NCBI RefSeq assembly: GCF_035920345.1
Contig: NZ_CP109149.1
Span: 2,294,001 to 2,358,000 of the forward strand
Length of the DNA stretch: 64,000 bases
Direction of reading: 5' to 3'
From: Nocardia vinacea
GTDB taxonomy: Bacteria > Actinomycetota > Actinomycetes > Mycobacteriales > Mycobacteriaceae
Position numbers and translations under genes: made by a program. The notes beneath the pieces were generated by a model, which saw only the letters and a list, made by a program, of their open reading frames with translations, was not told where the DNA came from and made no database searches. Below, piece by piece: positions 20,834-29,136 of this stretch; the stretch's first letter is position 1, and the number at the start of each line of letters is the position of its first letter.

Positions 20834-20847
20834 GTGAGGAGTGACCA

Positions 20848-21948
20848 TTGGATCCCATTCGAGTAGGCATTGTGGGCGCGAGTCCCGACCGGGGCTGGGC
20901 TGTGCGTGCACATGTTCCCGCGTTGCAGGCGCTCGAGGACTTCCGGATCACCGCAGTCGGCACCAGCAGGGCCGACAGTGCACAGCGTGCGCGGCAGCTG
21001 TTCGGCGCGGCACATGCCTTCACCGATCCTCGTGAACTGGCCGAGCATCCCGAGGTCGATCTGGTGGCGATCACGGTGAAGGTGCCCGCGCACGCGGAGC
21101 TGATCCGTGCTGCGGTGGCGGCAGGTAAACACGTCTATTGCGAGTGGCCGCTTGCACTGAACGCCGCCGAGGCCGAATCGCTGACCAGGCTCGCCGAGGA
21201 CGCGGGGGTGCGCCATGTGGTCGGCCTGCAGACCCGATATGCGCCGGCGGTCGCGCGAGCCCGCCAACTGCTCGCGGAAGGGTTTGTAGGGAGCCCTGTT
21301 TCGGTGACCGTGTACTGCGCACGTCAGATGGGTGCGGGCACGCACGTGCCGGGTTGGGCTGCCTACACCCTCGACCGGAGCACAGGCGCGGGCGTCGTCG
21401 AGGTCGTCGGCGGGCACACGCTCGATGCGGTCGAATACCTGATCGGCGATTTCACCGATCTGTCGGCCCGGCTCGCCGTTCGCCATCCGCATGCGGTCAT
21501 CGAGGACACCGGTGAGGCAATCGAGGTCACCAGCCCGAATCATCTGCTGCTCGACGCCGTCACGGCGCAGGGAGTCGTGATCTCGGCCCACATCCACGAC
21601 TCCAAGGTCACCAACGGCCGCACCAGGATCGAGATCTCGGGCACCGCAGGAGATCTCGCGATCGTCTCCGGCGCCAACGGCCCGGGCGGTATCTCGCTGA
21701 GCGAACTGCGCCTGTTGGGTTCTCGCGGCGAAGGTGAATGGCAGCCGCTGCAAGGTGACGATCCGCTGGCGGACAAACCGTTCGGCACCGAAGTCGGCAA
21801 CGTCGCAAGACTGTATGCGGCTGTGGCTCACGATGTTCGGACCGACACCACGACGGTCCCAACCTTCCAGGATGGGGTCCGCATGCACCGCCTGCTCGAC
21901 ACCATCCGCAGCTCGGCAGACACCGCGACACGGTTGTCGATCTCTTGA
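20848..21948 (+). CDS. Gfo/Idh/MocA-family NAD(P)-dependent oxidoreductase
   Basis: 366 residues from TTG 20848, supported by GGAG 6 bases upstream; no in-frame ATG or GTG fits. N-terminal Rossmann fold (VGIVGASPDRGWAVRAHVPAL), the nucleotide-domain VYCEWPLAL region where the family has EKP (here EWP, so the usual Lys is replaced by Trp), and a C-terminal alpha/beta domain with GHTLDAVEYLIG. Members oxidise or reduce sugars, inositols or related polyols. Controlled by the divergent TetR gene through the operator between them. Confidence 0.9.
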   Translation: MDPIRVGIVGASPDRGWAVRAHVPALQALEDFRITAVGTSRADSAQRARQLFGAAHAFTDPRELAEHPEVDLVAITVKVPAHAELIRAAVAAGKHVYCEWPLALNAAEAESLTRLAEDAGVRHVVGLQTRYAPAVARARQLLAEGFVGSPVSVTVYCARQMGAGTHVPGWAAYTLDRSTGAGVVEVVGGHTLDAVEYLIGDFTDLSARLAVRHPHAVIEDTGEAIEVTSPNHLLLDAVTAQGVVISAHIHDSKVTNGRTRIEISGTAGDLAIVSGANGPGGISLSELRLLGSRGEGEWQPLQGDDPLADKPFGTEVGNVARLYAAVAHDVRTDTTTVPTFQDGVRMHRLLDTIRSSADTATRLSIS

Positions 21949-22079
21949 GCGAGGACCTGTGCCTTCATCGCAACCATGGCACATCCACCCCGAGACCGCA
22001 CGCACCACCGCCGACGACAACCAGGAGGCCACGGTGCAGATCGGCAAGCGCGTCGCCGCCGCGAGTTCCGAGTGCTCGG

Positions 22080-22940
22080 TTACACCTCGGTCGGCGCGGG
22101 CACCTTGTCGATATAGCGGCTCATCGCCCAGTTCAGCCCGCGCATCGCGAGGTTGTAGGACGGCGGGAAGTAGCGCTGCGCGAGATAGCCGACCCGGATA
22201 TCCGGGGAGGTGAAGACCATGTACTTATTGCGCTCGACCCCGCGCACGATCGATCGGGCCGCCTGTTCCGGCGTGACCGCATGCCGCATGAACAGCGAAA
22301 CCGCCTGCTGCACCGCCGCGCCCTGCCGATCGACGCCCGCGATATCCACGCTGTCCACCATCGGCGTCGCCATCGCGCCGGGGCAGACCAGGCTGACACC
22401 GATCCGGTGCTGTCGCAGATCGAAGCGCAGCACCTCCGAAACGCCACGCAAGCCGAACTTGCCCGCACTGTAGGGCGCATGCCAGGGGAGCCCGAACAGA
22501 CCTGCGGCCGAGGCCACATTGACCAGATGTCCACCTCGCCCCGCCTCGATCATGCGCGGCACGAACTCCTCGATCACATGGATCGGGCCCATCAGATCGA
22601 TATCGATGGTGCGCCGCCACTGCGTGTGCGTGAGCCGATCGACGGTCCCCCAGGTGGCAATGCCTGCCACATTCATCACGATATCGACGCTGTCCACCTC
22701 GGCGTGCGCCTTCGCGGCCAGCGCCACCACGGCGTCGTAATCGCTGACATCGGCGGGCGCGGCCAAGTGCACAACGCCACCTCGCGCGCGCACTTCATCG
22801 GCGGTGTTCTGCAGTCCAGCGTCATCGATATCGGTCAGGATGACCGATGCGCCCTTGGCGACAACCGCCAGCGCCGTACTGCGCCCCAATCCACTCGCCG
22901 CTCCGGTGATCAGGCAGCTCGTGCCGTGGAACTTCGTCAT
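22080..22940 (-). CDS. Short-chain dehydrogenase/reductase
   Basis: 286 residues from ATG 22940. Classical SDR: TGAASGLG cofactor motif near the N-terminus, NVAG, catalytic Ser in NVASAAG, YSAGK, then PGAMATPM. A C-terminal extension of about 60 residues (YLAQRYFPPSYNLAMRGLNWAMSRY) may contact membranes or substrate, as in SDRs acting on lipids or steroids. An inverted repeat sits 10 bases upstream of the start codon, so expression is probably repressor-controlled. The substrate is not known. Confidence 0.9.
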   Translation of the reverse strand: MTKFHGTSCLITGAASGLGRSTALAVVAKGASVILTDIDDAGLQNTADEVRARGGVVHLAAPADVSDYDAVVALAAKAHAEVDSVDIVMNVAGIATWGTVDRLTHTQWRRTIDIDLMGPIHVIEEFVPRMIEAGRGGHLVNVASAAGLFGLPWHAPYSAGKFGLRGVSEVLRFDLRQHRIGVSLVCPGAMATPMVDSVDIAGVDRQGAAVQQAVSLFMRHAVTPEQAARSIVRGVERNKYMVFTSPDIRVGYLAQRYFPPSYNLAMRGLNWAMSRYIDKVPAPTEV

Positions 22941-22950
22941 GAACCAAACG

Positions 22951-22978
22951 ATAGACAATTACGAACACTGTTGTCTAT
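22951..22978. promoter_or_regulatory. Inverted repeat over the SDR promoter (atagacaa / ttgtctat)
   Basis: Perfect 8-base arms at 22951-22958 and 22971-22978 with a 12-base spacer, starting 10 bases upstream of the SDR ATG. The geometry fits a TetR or related repressor site. No regulator gene is adjacent, so the cognate protein is unknown. Confidence 0.55.
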
Positions 22979-23417
22979 AGATGCGATATCCATCTCGGAC
23001 GCAACATTTGGCCACCGGTCGACAGATGCCGAGATGCGATTGATACACGGCTCGCTGAGCGATAGCTATCGACCATGAATCGCGCTCATGTCGACCCGGC
23101 TGAGCATCGCTGCCGTTCACAAAGACCGGCACCGGGGCGATATACAAGCGATGATGCCGATTAGATACCAGGGCCGATGGTCGGGAATATGGCCACGAAA
23201 AGCCCCTTGTCCGTGTTCACTGCGGTGGCATACTCGATTGCAGCGGCCAACGGCGCGCTCGCCCCGGTCCGATCGAGGCCTACGCACCAGCTTCAGCATG
23301 GCGCGGTTGCCGGGCGAACACTGGCGGACTCCAATGATCTTGGTGCGCCAGGAATGTTCGAGCACTCATCCCATGTTCCCAATATTGTTGCGTGTACAGG
23401 ATCATCGGGAGGACCAC
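22979..23417. other. Intergenic region without a convincing gene
   Basis: About 440 bases between the SDR promoter and the MprF-like gene. Small ORFs present lack ribosome binding sites and family features. Contains an 8-base inverted repeat with a 30-base spacer (catctcgg at 22991, ccgagatg at 23029) that may be chance. A leader-like small frame begins at 23418. Confidence 0.5.
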
Positions 23418-23468
23418 ATGGGGAACCTGTTCGGACCCGCCGGCCTAATGGGGGGCAGACGTGGCTGA
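23418..23468 (+). CDS. Possible 16-residue leader peptide coupled to the MprF-like gene
   Basis: ATG 23418 is preceded by a good GGGAGGA (23408-23414) and encodes MGNLFGPAGLMGGRRG before a TGA at 23466-23468. Its last codons overlap the GTG start (23461) of the next gene by 8 bases, which would couple translation of the two. Too short for a codon-use argument; could be only the ribosome-loading site for the downstream gene. Confidence 0.3.
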   Translation: MGNLFGPAGLMGGRRG

Positions 23469-24840
23469 GGGACGCGAAACGACGGCACGGAATTCCACGC
23501 TCGCCGGGTATCGCGATGCCTCGATCACCACCACACCGGCCATCCGCCCGCTGATCTCCATCGCCCTGTTGTTGATGAGTGTTGCGCTGGTCTACGAGGC
23601 CGGTCGCGCCGCACCCGGGGAGGACCACGGCTGGTTCATCGCCGTTTCGATCGCCGGACTGTTCGTGGTGCGCGGACTGCATCTGCGTCGGCCGATCACG
23701 TTGCCGCATTTCACCATCGCGGTCTTTGTGCTGGCGGCCGCCAACGCCGCCTATCGCGCCTCGCATCCGGGCTTCGGGTTCGTCTTCCTGGCCGCGACCG
23801 GATTTATCCTGATGCTGCCGCAGTCGAGTCGGCCCCAGCCCGAGCAGTTGTATAGGGTCGCCGAACTCGTCGGCCGAACCCGCCGCGATCCACTCGCCGC
23901 CTTCGCGCTGCATTCGTCGAAGTCCTATTACTTCAACGTGAATTCGAGTGCGGCGATCGGCTATCGGGCCCGCTTCGGGGTCGCGGTGGTCGCCGGTGAT
24001 CCGATCGGCGATCGCGCCGACTTCCCGGCACTGCTCGCGGACTTCTCCGAATTCGCGGCGAATCACGGCTGGCGGATCGCGGTGCTCGGTGCCAGCCCGG
24101 ATCTGGCCGAGATGTGGCAGCATCGGGCGATCGAACATCGGGGGTTGCGCGCGATTCCGGTCGGCCGCGATGTGGTCATCGATGTCGGGACATTCGCCAT
24201 GGTCGGGCGTTCCTTCCGCAATCTGCGCCAAGGCGTGAGCCGCACCCAGAATTTCGGAGTGACCACCGAGGTCGTCAATGAGACCGACCTGACCGAACCG
24301 CTGCGGGCCGAACTGCTGGATATCGTCGACGAGTGGCGTACCGGCCGGCAGAATCGTGGCTTCTCGATGATCCTCGACCACCTGTTGGACGGGCGGAATC
24401 CCGGCATGCTGCTGGTGCTGGCCAGGGATGCGGACGGGCGCGTGGCGGGCTTCCAGCGCTACTGCGTCTCCGGCCGGGGCCGCGAGCTGAGCTTGGATGT
24501 GCCGTGGCGGCGCAAGGATGCACCGAACGGACTGGACGAGCGGATGATCATCGATCTCGTCGATCATGCCCGCGCGCAGGGCATCGAACGGATCTCACTG
24601 GCATTCGCCCCCTTCCCGGAGCTGTTCGCCGAGAAGGAGCGTTCGCGGACCGGGAAGCTGATCTATGTCCTCGTGCACCTGAGTGATCCACTGATCCGGC
24701 TGGAATCCCTGTACCGATTCCTGCGCAAGTTTCAAGCGATGTCGGACCAGCGGTTCGTGCTGATCCGGTGGCGCGAGGTGCTACTGGCTGCCGCGGCTCT
24801 GCTCACATTGGAATTCGTGCCGCACCGCAAACAGCATTAG
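23461..24840 (+). CDS. Membrane protein with MprF/LysX-type DUF2156 domain
   Basis: 459 residues, GTG start. Four N-terminal membrane helices (about 29-46, 57-73, 79-97, 100-116) precede a cytoplasmic GNAT-like DUF2156 domain (about 130-430), with AVVAGDPIG, GRSFRNLRQGVSRT, YCVSGRGRELSLD and SLAFAPFPELF. This domain transfers aminoacyl groups to phosphatidylglycerol in MprF/LysX. Here it lacks the lysyl-tRNA synthetase part found in actinobacterial LysX and has fewer membrane helices than MprF. A role in lipid aminoacylation is therefore possible but not shown. A possible leader peptide overlaps its start. Its stop overlaps the end of the convergent pentapeptide gene. Confidence 0.88.
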   Translation: MAEGRETTARNSTLAGYRDASITTTPAIRPLISIALLLMSVALVYEAGRAAPGEDHGWFIAVSIAGLFVVRGLHLRRPITLPHFTIAVFVLAAANAAYRASHPGFGFVFLAATGFILMLPQSSRPQPEQLYRVAELVGRTRRDPLAAFALHSSKSYYFNVNSSAAIGYRARFGVAVVAGDPIGDRADFPALLADFSEFAANHGWRIAVLGASPDLAEMWQHRAIEHRGLRAIPVGRDVVIDVGTFAMVGRSFRNLRQGVSRTQNFGVTTEVVNETDLTEPLRAELLDIVDEWRTGRQNRGFSMILDHLLDGRNPGMLLVLARDADGRVAGFQRYCVSGRGRELSLDVPWRRKDAPNGLDERMIIDLVDHARAQGIERISLAFAPFPELFAEKERSRTGKLIYVLVHLSDPLIRLESLYRFLRKFQAMSDQRFVLIRWREVLLAAAALLTLEFVPHRKQH

Positions 24841-25481
24841 TCGCGGACGGTAAGACCGATCGCCTTGGCGAATTCGGGTGCCAGATCGAGCAGTTGGAGC
24901 GGGGTGATGGTTGCCCCGCGCAAGGCATCGAGGCCCTCGGCGACACTGAGGTGCGCCGCACCGCGCAGGTCGACCTGTTGCAGTCGGGCACGGTTGATCA
25001 GCAGGCCTTCCACAGTGGTGCCGGGGAAGGTGACCTTGGTCAGCTCGGCATCACCGAAGTCGGTGTGGCGCAGCACGCAATCGACGAATTGCACCTCACG
25101 CAGTTTGGCCTTGCGGAAGTTCACGGAGTCGAATTTGCAGCCCTCGAAGCGCACTCGACGCAAGTTGGCACCGCCCGCATCGACGCCCGACAGCGCACCG
25201 GCGATCAATTCGACGTCCTGCCAGGAGGTATCGGACAGGTCGGTGCCGACCCAGCGCACATTGCGCTGCCAGACATCGGTGAAGCGGGAGAACCGGAGGC
25301 TGCCGCGGTTGATCGCGAACGAGGTGAAGACGGTTTCGGAGAACCTGGAATTGCCTGCCTCGATGTCATCGATGTCGTCGCCGGTGATGTGCACACAGTC
25401 GTAGTCGCCCTCGGGTTCGAGATCGCTCTCCAGCGGCGTGAGATAGCGCGCGTAGGGCAGATCCTCGAGTTCGTTGGGCAC
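24837..25481 (-). CDS. Pentapeptide-repeat protein
   Basis: 214 residues from GTG 25481 with GGAGGTCAACC upstream; longer frames upstream are shadow. From about residue 45 to 175 the sequence follows the A(D/N)LxxxxF pentapeptide pattern, for example SRFSETVF, ANLRRVRFEGCKFDSVNF, AKLREVQFVDCVLRHTDFGDAELTKVTF, folding as a right-handed beta helix. The C-terminal part (PLQLLDLAPEFAKAIGLTV) resembles many actinobacterial members. Some such proteins mimic DNA and protect gyrase, but function varies and cannot be assigned here. Confidence 0.87.
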   Translation of the reverse strand: MPNELEDLPYARYLTPLESDLEPEGDYDCVHITGDDIDDIEAGNSRFSETVFTSFAINRGSLRFSRFTDVWQRNVRWVGTDLSDTSWQDVELIAGALSGVDAGGANLRRVRFEGCKFDSVNFRKAKLREVQFVDCVLRHTDFGDAELTKVTFPGTTVEGLLINRARLQQVDLRGAAHLSVAEGLDALRGATITPLQLLDLAPEFAKAIGLTVRD

Positions 25482-25537
25482 GGTTGACCTCCGGGTTCGG
25501 CGACGGTTCTCCTTGTCTACCAGTCGGATCCGACAGG

Positions 25538-25903
25538 TCACGGGTCGATGCGGTCCAGCAGCCAGCGTGGGCCCACCGATTCGGCGCCGAGGGCTTCGAT
25601 TCGCTCGCGGAGTCCACGATCGGCCGTTACGACGGTGATCCTGTCCTTCTCGGTGGCGGCGGCCACGACGTCGACGATCGCGTCGTCTCCCGAACCGTCC
25701 GCCAGCACCACGCGCACGCCTTCGAATTCTTCGGATCCCGCGGCCTTCGCCGCCCCCTCCAGCACGACGACCACTTCGGCCGGTTGTGTGAGGTCCAGCG
25801 TGCTCAACCGCATGAGCAGCCGCCGAGCCGCCCCCGCACGATCGCGCCACCAGCCATCGGGACGCGAGCCCACGACATTCGCGGCATCGACGACGATCAG
25901 CAT
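25538..25903 (-). CDS. NYN/PIN-like RNase-fold protein
   Basis: 121 residues from ATG 25903 with GGAAG upstream. Opens with IVVDAANVVGSRPDGWWRDR, contains VVVVLEG, GSGDDAIVDVV and VVTADRGLRERI, the spaced aspartates of a NYN/PIN-type nuclease fold (Asp7, the DD pair, and Asp in TADRGL). Proteins of this type in actinobacteria are predicted small RNases. It begins 10 bases after the stop of the sigma-factor gene on the same strand, so may be co-transcribed with it. Confidence 0.8.
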   Translation of the reverse strand: MLIVVDAANVVGSRPDGWWRDRAGAARRLLMRLSTLDLTQPAEVVVVLEGAAKAAGSEEFEGVRVVLADGSGDDAIVDVVAAATEKDRITVVTADRGLRERIEALGAESVGPRWLLDRIDP

Positions 25904-25913
25904 CGCTTCCTTT

Positions 25914-27158
25914 CTACTCATCGGTGCTGAGGCGGGTGGCGCGGGTGTGCAGGTAGCGCTGTTGCGGGAGGCTCATCGCCTGTTGTGCGGCAAGCAGATA
26001 TGCCTCGCGGGCACCGGCCCGGTCTCCCATCGATTCCAACAGATGGGCACGGACCGCTGCCAGCCGGTGATCCCCCGCCAGCTTGCCGCTGTCGGCCAGA
26101 TCGTCGACGAGCTTCAAACCGGCCAGCGGTCCGTGAGCCATGGCGACAGCCACGGCGTGGTTGAGGGCGATGATCGGATTGTCGACGAGAGCCAGCAGCC
26201 GTTCATAGAGCAGCATGATCTGCGGCCAATCGGTGGCCTCGTAGGTCCGCGCCTCATCGTGCAGCGCCGCGATGGCCGCTTGCAGCTGATACGGACCGGG
26301 GATGCCGTGCGGCAACGCCTCGGTGATCAGCGCGATACCTTCGGTGATGGCTTCGGTGTGCCAGAGTGCGCGGTTCTGATCTTCCATCGGAACGAGTTCG
26401 CCGGTGGGTCCGGTGCGGGCGGGTCGGCGGGCATCGGTGAGCAGCATCAGCGCGAGCAGGCCGGTGACTTCGGCATCATCGGGCAGCAGGCGGTGCACCA
26501 GACGGGTCAGGCGGATGGCCTCGGCGGAGAGTTCGACGCGGTGCAGGCTCGGTCCCGAGGTGCTGGCATAGCCCTCGGTGAAGATTAGATATAGCACGTG
26601 CAGCACGGCGGCCAGGCGCGCGTCGCGGTGGGCGCCGGCGGGTGGGGCGAAGCCGATACCGCTGTCCTTGATCATCTTCTTGGCGCGGCCGATGCGTTTG
26701 GTCATGGTCGCCTCGGACACCAGGAAGGCGCGGGCTATTTCGGTGGTGGTCAAGCCGCCGACCGCGCGTAACGTCAGTGCCACCTGCGCGGTCGGCGCGA
26801 GCGACGGGTGGCAGCACAGGAACAGCAGGACGAGGGTGTCGTCGGAGTCGGTGGGTTCGCGGTCGGCGGGCGGGGTGAGCCAGTCCTCGGGCAGTGCCCA
26901 GCGGGCCACGGTGTCCTCGCGCCTGCGGCGGGCCTGTTCATTGCGAAGCAGGTCGGTCAGGCGGCGTGCGGCGACGGTGATCAGCCAGGCGCGCGGGTTG
27001 TCCGGAATGCCGGCTTCGGGCCACTGGGTCGCAGCGGCGATCAGCGCCTCCTGGACCGCGTCCTCCGCGGTGTCGAAATGACCGTAGCGCCGAACCAGCG
27101 CGGCGAGGACCTGCGGTGCGCAGGTGCGCAGCAGGTCCTCGACCTCGGTATTCGACAT
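25914..27158 (-). CDS. ECF42-type RNA polymerase sigma factor with C-terminal extension
   Basis: 414 residues. Region 2 (ALVRRYGHFDTAEDAVQEALIAA, DNPRAWLITVAARRLTDLLR) and region 4 (ALTLRAVGGLTTTEIARAFLVSEATMTKRIGRAKKMIK) are both clear, followed by a large helical C-terminal domain (about 185-414: LYLIFTEGYASTSG, NHAVAVAMAHGP). This extension and a neighbouring YCII/DGPF gene define the ECF42 group, which has no classical anti-sigma factor. The partner gene lies 10 bases upstream in the same operon. Confidence 0.93.
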   Translation of the reverse strand: MSNTEVEDLLRTCAPQVLAALVRRYGHFDTAEDAVQEALIAAATQWPEAGIPDNPRAWLITVAARRLTDLLRNEQARRRREDTVARWALPEDWLTPPADREPTDSDDTLVLLFLCCHPSLAPTAQVALTLRAVGGLTTTEIARAFLVSEATMTKRIGRAKKMIKDSGIGFAPPAGAHRDARLAAVLHVLYLIFTEGYASTSGPSLHRVELSAEAIRLTRLVHRLLPDDAEVTGLLALMLLTDARRPARTGPTGELVPMEDQNRALWHTEAITEGIALITEALPHGIPGPYQLQAAIAALHDEARTYEATDWPQIMLLYERLLALVDNPIIALNHAVAVAMAHGPLAGLKLVDDLADSGKLAGDHRLAAVRAHLLESMGDRAGAREAYLLAAQQAMSLPQQRYLHTRATRLSTDE

Positions 27159-27168
27159 CGGAAGGGGC

Positions 27169-27582
27169 TCAGCCGAATTCGGGGGCGGACTCCGCGATGG
27201 GCCGGACGTCGGCGTAGGCCGTATCGGCGATATGCGGCGGGGCCGGGCATTTGCTGAGTTCGGCCGCGATTTCGGTGGCGCGGTCGAAGCTCTCGCATTC
27301 GACGATCCAGTATCCGGCGAGCACCTCCTGCGTTTCTGCGTAGGGACCGTCGGTCACGAACGGTGCACCATTCTTGGTGGTGATGCGGCGGGTGTGCACC
27401 GGTTCGACCAGACCGCGCGTCTCGACCAACTCCCCGGATTCCGCCAACTTCTTGTTGAGGTTTCCCATGAACTCGGCCATGGCCGCGAAATCCTCGGCAC
27501 TCCATGCGGGTTTTCCGGTGTCCTTGCCGACCATGCCGTCGTAGTCCTGCTGCGAGCCGTAGCTCAGGATCATGTATTTCAC
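27169..27582 (-). CDS. YCII/DGPF-domain protein, partner of the ECF42 sigma factor
   Basis: 137 residues from GTG 27582 with GGAGGAG upstream. YCII-like fold opening MKYMILSYGSQQDYDGM and the diagnostic VTDGPYAETQEVLAGYWIVECES. DGPF proteins are conserved next to ECF42 sigma factors; whether they sense a signal or act as enzymes is unsettled. First gene of the sigma-factor operon. Confidence 0.9.
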   Translation of the reverse strand: MKYMILSYGSQQDYDGMVGKDTGKPAWSAEDFAAMAEFMGNLNKKLAESGELVETRGLVEPVHTRRITTKNGAPFVTDGPYAETQEVLAGYWIVECESFDRATEIAAELSKCPAPPHIADTAYADVRPIAESAPEFG

Positions 27583-27948
27583 GACAACTCCTCCGCTCCG
27601 GCGGCGTCCGGGTGGCGCCGCTCGTCAGATACGTCGCAGCCGCTGACTATTCTCGGACATGTCCGCCGAAAAAACTTCCGACCGCAGCAGTTGGGTGTGC
27701 GCGCCGATCGCGCGAACCTGGTGAGAGCCCGCTGCGGTGGAGGCTGACATCGCGCAGCCGATCTGGCGACATCGCCCGGCAACAGCGGTCGACGTCTGGA
27801 CGCCATGCATCGATGGCCGCCCGTGGCGTTCGAGGTCTCCGCTGCGCGCCGTAAGAGTCGACGATCATCCATCGTGGCCGCGGCATCCGAGCTGCCAGGT
27901 ACGTCTACGGCCGCCGTAGGCAGCGCGACGCGTGACATGCTGGGGGAC

Positions 27949-29115
27949 ATGGTGATCGATGGATTTGTCGCGTCCGGGTTCGAGGCCGTGCGAGAGGTAT
28001 TCGCGGCGAATTTCGCCGCGCAGGGAGATGTCGGAGCGGCGGTCGCGGTGTATCGGGATGGCCGACCGGTAGTGGATTTGTGGGGTGGGCTCGCCGATCC
28101 GGAGGGCGAACGGCCGTGGGAGCGCGACACGCTGCAACTGGTCTACTCGGCGACCAAGGGCGTCACCGCGACCGTCGCGCATCTGCTCGCCCAGCGTGGC
28201 GAGCTCGACCTGGACGCGCCGGTCGCGCAGTACTGGCCGGAATTCGCGGCGGCCGGTAAGAGCGATATCCCGGTGCGATGGTTGCTGACCCATCAGGCGG
28301 GGCTGGCTGCGTTGGATAAGCCGGTACCCCTGGCGGATGCGCTGGCCTGGGGACCTATGGTGGAGGCGCTCGCCGCGCAGACCCCGAACTGGCCGCCCGG
28401 CACCGCGCACGGATACCACGGGCGGACGTTCGCCTGGCTCGTCGGTGAGGTGATCCGGCGGGCGACGGGGCGCACCGTCGGGCGGATTCTGGCCGAGGAT
28501 ATCGCCGGACCGTTCGATGTCGACTTCTTCATCGGTTTGCCCGCGTCCGAACGGCATCGCGTCAGCCGACTTGTATTCGCGCCCAAGGTCGATCTGGCTA
28601 CGGTCCCGGACGAGTTCATCCCGGAGGAATTCCGGCCGATGGTCGCCGCGATGCGTGATCCGGAGGCGCTGGTCAACCGCGCCTTCGAGGTCACCGATCC
28701 GGCCGATATCGATTTCAACGATCCCGCGGTACACGCCGCCGAGATCCCGTCCAGCAATGGCATCGGCACCGCGCGCGGCCTCGCCCGGCTCTATGCGGCG
28801 ACCATCGGCGAGGTCGACGGCGCCTGCCTGCTGACCCCCGAAACCCGCGTCGCTGCAACACGCGAACAGGTCGCGGGCATCGACCGCGTCCTCATGCTGC
28901 CCGACCGCTACGCCACCGGGTACATGCTTCCCACCGAAGGTTTCCCACTCGGCGGCCCCAACGCCTTCGGCCATGCGGGCCGCGGTGGCTCCCTCGCCTT
29001 CGCCGATCCGGACACCGGCATCGCCTTCGCCTACGTCACCAACTACATCATCGAAGGCGCTCCGGACCTGCGTGCCCGCAATCTCGTCGACACGGTAACC
29101 AACGCCATCGCCTAG
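27949..29115 (+). CDS. Beta-lactamase-fold serine hydrolase (EstB-like esterase)
   Basis: 388 residues from ATG 27949 (GTG 27952 and ATG 27937 are alternatives; a GGGGG stretch precedes them). Class C beta-lactamase/esterase features: nucleophile motif SATK in LVYSATKGVTATVAHLLA, then Tyr motif in TAHGYHGRTFAWL, FGHAGRGGSLAFADPD as the HxG-like motif near the C-terminus. No signal peptide, so cytoplasmic, as for many esterase members. Longer upstream frames are not supported by a ribosome binding site. Substrate unknown. Confidence 0.9.
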   Translation: MVIDGFVASGFEAVREVFAANFAAQGDVGAAVAVYRDGRPVVDLWGGLADPEGERPWERDTLQLVYSATKGVTATVAHLLAQRGELDLDAPVAQYWPEFAAAGKSDIPVRWLLTHQAGLAALDKPVPLADALAWGPMVEALAAQTPNWPPGTAHGYHGRTFAWLVGEVIRRATGRTVGRILAEDIAGPFDVDFFIGLPASERHRVSRLVFAPKVDLATVPDEFIPEEFRPMVAAMRDPEALVNRAFEVTDPADIDFNDPAVHAAEIPSSNGIGTARGLARLYAATIGEVDGACLLTPETRVAATREQVAGIDRVLMLPDRYATGYMLPTEGFPLGGPNAFGHAGRGGSLAFADPDTGIAFAYVTNYIIEGAPDLRARNLVDTVTNAIA

Positions 29116-29136
29116 GCGGCGCACCGGTCTCGCGGT

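Noticed and set aside
22991..23036. Inverted repeat catctcgg / ccgagatg as operator
   Set aside because: 30-base spacer and lack of a nearby start codon make chance likely in high-GC DNA.
23293..24567. 424-residue minus-strand frame opposite the MprF-like gene
   Set aside because: Shadow frame; no recognisable domains and the plus strand has a clear membrane protein.
24837..25850. Long N-terminal extension of the pentapeptide protein
   Set aside because: The extension is Arg/Gly-rich shadow across the NYN gene; GTG 25481 has a good GGAGGT and starts the conserved part.
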